In this document: positions 7,560 through 13,462 of the stretch, piece by piece | Numbering within the stretch: position 1 is the stretch's first letter | How the letters are laid out: each line of letters begins with the position of its first letter | Assembly (NCBI GenBank): GCA_029880105.1 | Contig: JAOUPA010000036.1 | Location: forward strand, 1-14,918 | Direction: 5' to 3' | DNA length: 14,918 nt | From: Gammaproteobacteria bacterium | GTDB lineage: Bacteria; Pseudomonadota; Gammaproteobacteria; SZUA-229 | Program-made: the position numbers and the translations under genes | The notes under the pieces: generated by a model | What the model saw: only the letters and a program-made list of their open reading frames with translations | The model's database searches: none | Told to the model about the DNA's origin: nothing

Positions 7560-8465
7560 TTATTTACTGCCCTGTGACAAGTTGTATATATAAGCCGCGA
7601 GGATATGCACCTTAGCCTCACCAAGGAATTCGGCATGCGCAGGCATACGACCCTGACGACCATTGGCTATTGACTGTTTAATAGCCATTGCTGAACCACC
7701 ATATAGCCAGACATTGTCGGTCAGATTGGGCGCACCCACTGCTTTACTACCAGTGCCATCGGCCATATGACAGCCTACACAGAACATATCATATTTTTCT
7801 TTACCTGCACCGGCCATATTAGCATCTACATCACGACCTGCCAGTTGCTGCACATACTCAGACACCTGGGCAACACCTTCTGTGCCACCCAAAGGCGCTT
7901 CCCATGAAGGCATAGCACCGCTACGACCGTACATAATGGATGCCTTAATGGCCTCCGGTTCACCACCATAAAGCCAGTCGCTATCACGTAAGTTCGGGAA
8001 CCCCTTGGCGCCACCGGCATCGGAGCCATGACACACAGCACAGTAGTTAACAAACAGGCGCTCGCCCGTTGCCATCGCTTCAGTGTTATCTGCCAGCGCT
8101 ACTATATCTTCTTTGAGGAACCTGTCATAAAGAGGACCAAATTCTGCATTCGCCTTTTCAACCTCTTTGTCATACTGAGACTCCTGAGTCCACCCCAGCA
8201 TACCAGGATAACTACCCAGACCAGGGTAGAGTACAAAATACACTACACCAAAAATGATCGTTCCATAGAACATATACAACCACCAGCGAGGCAGTGGCGT
8301 ATTCAGTTCCTGAAGGTCTTCATCCCAAACATGCCCTGTTGGTTTGCCATCACTAGGATGACTAGACTTGTTATTTATCTGGAGCAAATAGATCAACCAT
8401 ACGATGCCACCTACGACGATTGCACTGATGAACCAGCTCCAGAATTCGCTGTTAAAGTCAGCCAT
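7560..8465 (-). CDS. ccoP: cbb3 cytochrome oxidase subunit III, diheme cytochrome c
   Basis: CcoP passes electrons from soluble cytochromes c to CcoO and on to the catalytic subunit. The 301-residue protein has two N-terminal membrane helices (about 11-27 and 62-82) separated by the family motif HVWDEDLQELNTPLPRWW, including the conserved D-G/E-D-x-E-L-N-x-P-x-P-R-W-W pattern. Two periplasmic class I cytochrome c domains follow, with heme attachment sites C142-x2-C145-H146 and C229-x2-C232-H233. Each is followed by the repeated motif NL-x-D-x-x-WLYGG and a later RxGxMP carrying the methionine ligand, showing the two domains arose by duplication. The start at 8465 is preceded by an AGGAG inside the end of ccoQ, 2 bp upstream. 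Length and architecture are normal for the family. Confidence 0.98.
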   Translation of the reverse strand: MADFNSEFWSWFISAIVVGGIVWLIYLLQINNKSSHPSDGKPTGHVWDEDLQELNTPLPRWWLYMFYGTIIFGVVYFVLYPGLGSYPGMLGWTQESQYDKEVEKANAEFGPLYDRFLKEDIVALADNTEAMATGERLFVNYCAVCHGSDAGGAKGFPNLRDSDWLYGGEPEAIKASIMYGRSGAMPSWEAPLGGTEGVAQVSEYVQQLAGRDVDANMAGAGKEKYDMFCVGCHMADGTGSKAVGAPNLTDNVWLYGGSAMAIKQSIANGRQGRMPAHAEFLGEAKVHILAAYIYNLSQGSK

Positions 8466-8467
8466 GA

Positions 8468-8632
8468 TTACTCCTGATTTATTTCATTATTAATTGGTTT
8501 GTCATCATCTATGGCCATGCGTGCAGCCTTATCAAACTCGGCTTTGCGACCACTACCAAACGCCCACACTACAATGCCAATAAATATGACAAATGCGATG
8601 ACCGTCCAAACTGATTGCACAATGCTAATCAT
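8468..8632 (-). CDS. ccoQ: cbb3 oxidase small subunit CcoQ/FixQ
   Basis: A 54-codon gene in the gap between ccoO and ccoP. The product starts MISIVQSVWTVIAFVIF, has one membrane helix (about 7-26), then the CcoQ-like transition WAFGSGRKAEFDKAA and a charged tail ending INQE. FixQ/CcoQ proteins are this size and shape and stabilise the CcoNOP complex. The ATG overlaps the ccoO stop (ATGA at 8629-8632) and the stop codon is 2 bp before ccoP, so translation of O, Q and P is tightly coupled. Assignment rests on the position, length, single helix and the W-A-F/Y…K-x-x-F-x-x-A-A pattern. Confidence 0.93.
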   Translation of the reverse strand: MISIVQSVWTVIAFVIFIGIVVWAFGSGRKAEFDKAARMAIDDDKPINNEINQE

Positions 8633-9240
8633 CTGCGCACCTTCAAATTGGTACCCAGTGACTGCAGGTAGGCAATCAGCGCATCAATTTCTTTCTTACC
8701 TTCCAACTGGGCTGGTGCCGCATTAATCTCATCATCTGTATAAGGATGTCCGACTATTGTCAGTGCACGCATCTTGTCTGAGATCAACGGATCATTCAGC
8801 TGATTCTCATCCAGCCATGGATAGCTTGGCATGATGGATTCAGGCACAACATCACGAGGATTAATCAAATGTACACGATGCCAGTCATCAGAGTAACGGC
8901 CACCAACACGGTGCAGATCAGGACCAGTTCGTTTTGAGCCCCAGAGGAATGGGCGGTCATAAACAAACTCGCTCGCAACTGAATAGTGACCGTATCGCTC
9001 AGTTTCTGCACGGAACGGACGTATCATCTGTGAATGACAACCCACACAGCCTTCACGAATATAGATATCACGGCCCGCCAACTGTAATGCGGTGTAGGGT
9101 TTCAAGCCATCAATCGGCTGAGTTGTTGATTTCTGGAAAAACAGTGGCACGATCTGAGCCAGACCACCCCAGAGAACCACAACCAGTGAAAGCACAATCA
9201 GGAGACCAAGCTTGGTTTCTACTTTTTCTTGTAACGTCAT
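8629..9240 (-). CDS. ccoO: cbb3 cytochrome oxidase subunit II, monoheme cytochrome c
   Basis: CcoO is the membrane-anchored monoheme cytochrome c that hands electrons to CcoN. The 203-residue protein has one N-terminal helix (about 11-35). The heme site is C65-x2-C68-H69 within GCVGCHSQMIRPFRAE, a strongly conserved CcoO stretch, followed by YGHYSVASEFVYDRPFLWGSKRTGPDL. The likely axial methionine is M137 in ESIMPSYPWL. The C-terminus ends in the usual IDALIAYLQSLG. The start at 9240 follows the ccoN stop by 11 bp and has a good Shine-Dalgarno (AGGAGA) in that gap. The stop overlaps the ccoQ start. All features are standard for the family. Confidence 0.98.
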   Translation of the reverse strand: MTLQEKVETKLGLLIVLSLVVVLWGGLAQIVPLFFQKSTTQPIDGLKPYTALQLAGRDIYIREGCVGCHSQMIRPFRAETERYGHYSVASEFVYDRPFLWGSKRTGPDLHRVGGRYSDDWHRVHLINPRDVVPESIMPSYPWLDENQLNDPLISDKMRALTIVGHPYTDDEINAAPAQLEGKKEIDALIAYLQSLGTNLKVRR

Positions 9241-9251
9241 CTCTTTCTCTC

Positions 9252-10676
9252 CTAATGCGCTGCAGCTGGTGCCGGAATAGTTGCAGTAACCGGCTGACGG
9301 TTAGCAATGGTTTTAAATACGTTGTAAGCCATGATCAGCATACCTGTCAGGAATAAGACACCACCCATAAAGCGAACTACATAGAATGGGTGCATAGACT
9401 GGACGCTCTCAACAAAGCTATAGGTCAGGGTGCCGTCATCATTAATCGCACGCCACATCAAACCCTGCATGATGCCTGAGATCCACATCGCGGTGATATA
9501 TAAAACGACACCAATAGTTGCAATCCAGAAATGCGCTTCAATTAGTTTCTTACTGTATATCTGAGTACCAAATAAACGAGGAATCAGGAAGTACATTGCA
9601 CCGATACTAATGAACGCTACCCAGCCCAGAGCTCCCGAATGTACGTGACCCACAGTCCAGTCGGTATAGTGAGACAGAGCATTCACAGTCTTGATTGCCA
9701 TCATTGGACCTTCAAAGGTAGACATACCATAGAAGGAAATAGAGACAATCATGAATTTCAATACTGGATCACTACGCAACTTATCCCAGGCACCAGACAA
9801 AGTCATGATACCGTTGATCATACCGCCCCATGAAGGCGCCAATAGAATCAGCGAAAATACCATGCCGGTTGACTGTGCCCAGTTAGGCAAAGCAGTGTAA
9901 TGCAGATGGTGAGGACCCGCCCAGATATAGGTGAACGCCAGTGCCCAGAAGTGTACTACCGACAGGCGATAAGAATATACGGGGCGCTCAGCCTGCTTGG
10001 GCAGGAAGTAGTACATTATCCCCAGGAAGCCTGCTGTCAGGAAGAAACCCACAGCGTTATGGCCATACCACCATTGAATCATGGCATCCTGTACACCTGC
10101 ATAAGCTGAATAAGACTTAAATAATGAAACCGGTATCGCTGCACTATTCACAACATGCAGCAAAGCCACCGTCAGAATAAAAGAACCAAAGAACCAGTTC
10201 GCCACGTAGATATGCTTAACCTTACGTGTCGCAATTGTTCCAAAGAAAACAACAGCATAAGATATCCAGACCACTGTAATCAAAAGGTCGATCGGCCATT
10301 CCAACTCAGCATACTCTTTAGAAGAAGTGATACCCAGTGGCAGAGTAATTGCTGCTGAAATGATAATTGCCGTCCATCCCCAGAAAGTGAATTGGGCCAG
10401 CTTGGGCGCAAACAGCGTGGTATGACAGGTTCGCTGTACGGCATAATATGAAGTAGCAAACAATGCCGATCCGCCAAATGCAAATATCACCGCATTGGTG
10501 TGTAATGGACGTAAGCGGCCAAAAGTCAGCCATGGCGTATCGAAATTCATCGCCGGCCAGGCCATCTGAGAGGCGATTAATACGCCAACTGCCATACCCA
10601 CAATACCCCAGACAACTGTCATTACGGCAAACTGTCTGACGACTGTGTAGTTATAGGTCATGGTTTCATCATTCAT
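9252..10676 (-). CDS. ccoN: cbb3 cytochrome oxidase subunit I (catalytic)
   Basis: CcoN reduces O2 to water at a heme b3-CuB centre and pumps protons; the cbb3 type works at low oxygen. The 474-residue, multi-helix protein has all metal ligands: low-spin heme b H59 (RPLHTNAVIF) and H346, high-spin heme b3 H344 (DWTVGHVHSGALGW), and CuB ligands H206 (WWYGHNAVGFF), H256 and H257 (WAGPHHLHYTALPNW). Y250, six residues before the HH pair, is the position of the cross-linked catalytic tyrosine in C-family oxidases. Length equals other CcoN proteins. The start at 10676 is preceded by AAGGA about 9 nt upstream. It is the first gene of the ccoNOQP string and faces hemN across a 403-bp regulatory spacer. 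Confidence 0.98.
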   Translation of the reverse strand: MNDETMTYNYTVVRQFAVMTVVWGIVGMAVGVLIASQMAWPAMNFDTPWLTFGRLRPLHTNAVIFAFGGSALFATSYYAVQRTCHTTLFAPKLAQFTFWGWTAIIISAAITLPLGITSSKEYAELEWPIDLLITVVWISYAVVFFGTIATRKVKHIYVANWFFGSFILTVALLHVVNSAAIPVSLFKSYSAYAGVQDAMIQWWYGHNAVGFFLTAGFLGIMYYFLPKQAERPVYSYRLSVVHFWALAFTYIWAGPHHLHYTALPNWAQSTGMVFSLILLAPSWGGMINGIMTLSGAWDKLRSDPVLKFMIVSISFYGMSTFEGPMMAIKTVNALSHYTDWTVGHVHSGALGWVAFISIGAMYFLIPRLFGTQIYSKKLIEAHFWIATIGVVLYITAMWISGIMQGLMWRAINDDGTLTYSFVESVQSMHPFYVVRFMGGVLFLTGMLIMAYNVFKTIANRQPVTATIPAPAAAH

Positions 10677-10741
10677 AGATGCATCCTTCCAGAGGAACGG
10701 TTATTTATTAAAGGTATATTAGAAAAGTCTGATTATTTTAT

Positions 10742-10770
10742 AGTATATAAAACAACTAATCGAGACCCAA
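10742..10770 (-). promoter_or_regulatory. Candidate sigma70 promoter proximal to ccoN
   Basis: On the - strand TTGGGT (10770-10765) and TATACT (10747-10742) are spaced by 17 bp. The -10 is a 5/6 match and the -35 is a 3/6 match. A start near 10735 would leave a leader of about 59 nt before ccoN. It would be independent of the Fnr site further upstream. Confidence 0.35.
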
Positions 10771-10916
10771 AAACCCAGTCATATAAAAATGTTTACTGAG
10801 CAGCACATAATAATTGGTATTTATAACGCCTGCCAGAATCAGAAAAAACCAAACAATTCAATAGTATTTCTTACACTGACCCTGGAAGCGCCCTATGTCA
10901 TTACAAAATTTGTGGA

Positions 10917-10958
10917 ACTTTAAATTAATTCTAACTTTCTAAACATGACTTACATCAA
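10917..10958 (-). promoter_or_regulatory. Fnr-dependent (class II) promoter of ccoNOQP
   Basis: Read on the - strand, TTGAT-GTAA-GTCAT (10958-10945) matches the Fnr consensus TTGAT-N4-ATCAA in 8 of 10 positions. A -10-like TAAAGT lies at 10922-10917. The start point implied by this -10 (about 10910) is 41.5 bp from the centre of the Fnr site, the classical class II activator spacing in which Fnr replaces the -35 contact. The start would give ccoN a leader of about 230 nt. The match to the linked Fnr gene supports the call; the start is predicted. Confidence 0.65.
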
Positions 10959-10972
10959 ATCCAGTAGTATCA

Positions 10973-10987
10973 ATCAAATTATTTGAT
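10973..10987. repeat. Perfect 15-bp palindrome, candidate operator
   Basis: ATCAAAT-T-ATTTGAT is a perfect 7-1-7 dyad centred on 10980, close to midway between the two Fnr sites (centres 10951.5 and 11018.5). The half-sites resemble Fnr half-sites but in inside-out orientation and with different spacing, so Fnr binding in the normal mode is not expected. The symmetry is certain; the regulator is unknown. Confidence 0.5.
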
Positions 10988-11011
10988 CCGTATGTGCGAG
11001 TTGACCTAGAT

Positions 11012-11053
11012 TTGATACAAGTCAGTATTAATAAAAATCTGCCGACGTACACT
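11012..11053 (+). promoter_or_regulatory. Fnr-dependent (class II) promoter of hemN
   Basis: TTGAT-ACAA-GTCAG (11012-11025) matches the Fnr consensus in 8 of 10 positions counting ATCAA as the second half (or 9 of 10 allowing GTCAA). A -10-like TACACT is at 11048-11053, giving a start near 11060 that is 41.5 bp from the site centre, the class II geometry. The leader would be about 20 nt and includes AAGGA at 11069-11073, six bases before the ATG. hemN is a well-known Fnr/Anr target. Confidence 0.7.
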
Positions 11054-11079
11054 TTCGCAACTTGGCTTAAGGAAAACGC

Positions 11080-12471
11080 ATGAACAATTCTGTCATTTTC
11101 GATAAAAAACTGATCAATCGTTATGATTGCTCTGGCCCACGATACACTTCGTACCCAACGGCTGTGCAGTTCACCACCGATTATGGCACCGCGGATTACT
11201 ATGAGTGGGTTGATGACAGCAACAATGACCCAATCCCTACCCCGCTTTCACTCTACCTGCATATCCCTTTTTGCGATACTATCTGCTACTACTGTGGCTG
11301 CAGCAAGATCATTACCAAGGACAAAGATAAGGCGCCTGCTTACATTGAATTATTGAAAAAAGAAATTGCCCTGCAGGGAGCCCTGTTCAACAAAGATCGC
11401 CCAGTTACCCAGATTCACTGGGGCGGCGGCACTCCCACCTTTCTAAACAACGAACAGATCAGTGATATTTTCAATACCATACGACAGCATTTTTATGTCC
11501 CCGAAGGCGATGACGGTGAATTCGGTATCGAAGTTGATCCACGCACTGTAGATGAAGAGCGCATTGCTTATCTACGCAAAGCTGGTTTCAATAGAATCAG
11601 TTTTGGTGTACAGGACTTCAATGCCGATGTTCAGGAAGCCGTCAACCGAATTCATAGCAAGGAAAAAATCACAAAAGTAATTAATGCTGCACGAAAAAAT
11701 AATTTTCATTCCATCAACATCGATTTAATGTATGGCCTGCCCAAACAGACCGTAGCCAGCTTTGAACAGACCGTTCAGGATGCTATTGATTCCAACCCTG
11801 ATCGCATGGCTGTCTATAACTATGCACACCTACCCGATATGTTCAAGCCACAGCGCCGTATTGAGGAAAAGGACCTGCCCAGTGCTGAAGAAAAACTACA
11901 GATCCTGCAGCTTACGATTGAAAAATTACAACAGGCGGGTTACGTCTACATTGGCATGGATCACTTTGCTAAAAAAGACGATGACCTAACCAGAGCCCAA
12001 CAACAGAGCACCCTACACAGAAATTTCCAGGGTTATTCCACCCATGCTGATTGTGACATAGTGGCCATGGGGATCACCGCTATCAGCCAGATTGGCGATA
12101 ACTATTCACAGAATGTGCGCACCGTTGAAGAGTACGAACAATATCTTCAAGCAGGAAAAATACCCGTTTTTCGAGGCATAGAACTGGAAGCCGATGACGT
12201 ACTTCGACGCCAGATCATCAATCAGCTAATGTGCAATAACAGGCTCAACATAAAACAGCTTGAACAAAAGTGGGGCATTGAATTTAATAAATATTTTGCG
12301 GAGTCACTGCCAGATTTACTGATCATGGCTGAGGACGGCTTGATTATTATTGATGAGAACCACATTGAGATCACAGCATCTGGACGACTACTGGCAAGAA
12401 GCATCTGCATGAAATTCGATCGCTATTTACAGAAAGACCAGCCCCAGCGCCGTTTTTCCAAGGTTATATAA
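11080..12471 (+). CDS. hemN: Oxygen-independent coproporphyrinogen III dehydrogenase (radical SAM)
   Basis: HemN converts coproporphyrinogen III to protoporphyrinogen IX without O2, using a [4Fe-4S] cluster and two SAM molecules; it supplies heme when oxygen is scarce. The 463-residue protein (E. coli 457) has the N-terminal RYTSYPTAVQF, then YLHIPFCDTICYYCGCSK with cluster ligands C65, C69 and C72. The SAM-binding HWGGGTPTFL, a barrel strand with EVDPRT, NRISFGVQDF, INIDLMYGLPKQT and the C-terminal MDHFAKKDD…STLHRNFQGYSTH follow. This is the genuine HemN group rather than HemW-like proteins, which lack the long N-terminus and C-terminal lobe motifs. The residue before C72 is Tyr where E. coli has Phe68. 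A strong Shine-Dalgarno (AAGGA) precedes the ATG. It is divergent from ccoN and ends 8 bp from the fnr stop. Confidence 0.97.
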   Translation: MNNSVIFDKKLINRYDCSGPRYTSYPTAVQFTTDYGTADYYEWVDDSNNDPIPTPLSLYLHIPFCDTICYYCGCSKIITKDKDKAPAYIELLKKEIALQGALFNKDRPVTQIHWGGGTPTFLNNEQISDIFNTIRQHFYVPEGDDGEFGIEVDPRTVDEERIAYLRKAGFNRISFGVQDFNADVQEAVNRIHSKEKITKVINAARKNNFHSINIDLMYGLPKQTVASFEQTVQDAIDSNPDRMAVYNYAHLPDMFKPQRRIEEKDLPSAEEKLQILQLTIEKLQQAGYVYIGMDHFAKKDDDLTRAQQQSTLHRNFQGYSTHADCDIVAMGITAISQIGDNYSQNVRTVEEYEQYLQAGKIPVFRGIELEADDVLRRQIINQLMCNNRLNIKQLEQKWGIEFNKYFAESLPDLLIMAEDGLIIIDENHIEITASGRLLARSICMKFDRYLQKDQPQRRFSKVI

Positions 12472-12479
12472 AACTATAT

Positions 12480-13250
12480 CTAGCTTTTTGCGCTATTTCT
12501 AGCTTCCGTGGTTTTACATTCACCAACAATTCCTTTTAAACGCTGAAGATCAAGAATACTAATACGCCGACGATCGACTTTAATAATGCCTGAATCCTGA
12601 TACTGAGCAAACAGACGACTAACTGTCTCTACCGCCAGTCCTAAATAATTAGCGATATCCTGTCGCGGCATACTAAGAACAAACTCAGTCGCCTTCCAGT
12701 GACGCTCAACCATACGGCGTGAAATACTCAGAAGGAAGGTTGCAATTTTTTCCTCTGCACTCATCTTGCCCAGCATCAGCAACATCTGGTGCTCCTCTGT
12801 GACCTCCTTGCCCATAATGCGTCGCATCTGGCTCTGCAAGCCCGGCAGGGTGCTACAAAGCCCCTCCAGCTTGGGCATAGGCATAACACAAACACTGGTA
12901 GTCTCCAGTGAGATAGCGGTGCAGGTATGACTACCATCCATAAAACCATCCAGCCCCAGCAATTCACCGGGCAGATGGAAACCAACGATCTGCTCATCAC
13001 CATTGGGGCTTTCAACAATTGTCTTTATACTGCCAGAACGAACAGCATAAATTGCGTGCGACTCATCACCTTCACGATACAGGAAATCATTTTTTTGCAG
13101 GGGCTTACGTTGCTCGACTACCGCGTCTAGTTTGCTCATATCTTCCTGATCCATACCATGGGGGAAACAGAGCTCATTCAAATTGCACTGTCCGCAGGAA
13201 ACTTTTAGTCGCTCAAAGGTCACTAACTTGGGATTATTTGCAACGGTCAT
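12480..13250 (-). CDS. fnr: Fnr/Anr-type oxygen-sensing transcription regulator
   Basis: Fnr is a CRP-family activator that dimerises and binds TTGAT-N4-ATCAA when its [4Fe-4S] cluster is intact under low oxygen. From the ATG at 13250 the protein has 256 residues. The cluster ligands are C19, C22 and C28 (VSCGQCNLNELC) plus C121 (LETTSVC), the same spacing as C20, C23, C29 and C122 of E. coli. The cyclic-nucleotide-type barrel spans about 40-145, the dimer helix about 145-170, and the helix-turn-helix has GLAVETVSR with E208, S211 and R212, the residues that read the TTGAT half-site. An upstream in-frame TTG (13277) would add nine residues, but the ATG places the cysteines at family positions. 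It lies between hemN and ccoI, both likely members of its regulon. Confidence 0.96.
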   Translation of the reverse strand: MTVANNPKLVTFERLKVSCGQCNLNELCFPHGMDQEDMSKLDAVVEQRKPLQKNDFLYREGDESHAIYAVRSGSIKTIVESPNGDEQIVGFHLPGELLGLDGFMDGSHTCTAISLETTSVCVMPMPKLEGLCSTLPGLQSQMRRIMGKEVTEEHQMLLMLGKMSAEEKIATFLLSISRRMVERHWKATEFVLSMPRQDIANYLGLAVETVSRLFAQYQDSGIIKVDRRRISILDLQRLKGIVGECKTTEARNSAKS

Positions 13251-13334
13251 ATTTCTTTCATTATCTCGATTACACAAGTACTACAGTCTTACTTTGACCT
13301 TTTACCATGCTTATTTTTATGGTCTGAAGCATGT

Positions 13335-13363
13335 TGTATAGGTCAACTTCATATAAACTGCAA
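13335..13363 (-). promoter_or_regulatory. Candidate fnr promoter
   Basis: On the - strand TTGCAG (13363-13358) and TATACA (13340-13335) are spaced by exactly 17 bp and lie about 85 bp before the fnr ATG. The -10 matches 4 of 6 and the -35 3 of 6 positions. No convincing Fnr box accompanies it, so autoregulation is not evident. Confidence 0.4.
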
Positions 13364-13419
13364 ACCCTGACAAAAGCATCTGCGATGCAATTAGAACACC
13401 CTTTGCACCTTTTGAGAAC

Positions 13420-13447
13420 ATAAAATACAAAAATTTGTTTATTTTAT
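13420..13447. repeat. AT-rich inverted repeat just upstream of ccoI
   Basis: ATAAAATA (13420-13427) and TATTTTAT (13440-13447) form a perfect 8-bp inverted repeat. The inside can extend it with CAAA/TTTG if two bases bulge. It ends 15 bp before the ccoI ATG, where an operator or a leader hairpin could act. Its role is unknown. Confidence 0.45.
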
Positions 13448-13462
13448 GAACAATCCTGCCTA

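Larger units (their letters stand above)
10677..11079. other. Divergent ccoN-hemN regulatory region
   Basis: 403 bp without a gene; the - strand leader of ccoN contains early stops in every ATG-started frame I tried. It carries facing Fnr-type promoters (described separately), a perfect 15-bp palindrome between them (10973-10987), a second possible sigma70 promoter nearer to ccoN, and good Shine-Dalgarno sequences at both ends. Confidence 0.8.

Noticed and set aside
8028..8477. 149-codon frame on the + strand antisense to ccoP
   Set aside because: Lies wholly across ccoP, whose heme motifs and helices are unmistakable; product has no domain-like features.
13251..13277. TTG start giving Fnr nine more residues
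   Set aside because: ATG at 13250 places the cluster cysteines at 19, 22 and 28, as expected for Fnr, and is the stronger start codon.
13294..13322. TTGACC as a -35 box for a ccoI promoter
   Set aside because: No acceptable -10 hexamer at 16-18 bp spacing.
13333..13346. Possible Fnr box near TTGTATAGGTCAA in the fnr-ccoI spacer
   Set aside because: The half-sites are 3 rather than 4 bp apart and one is mismatched; in the correct spacing the first half no longer resembles TTGAT.
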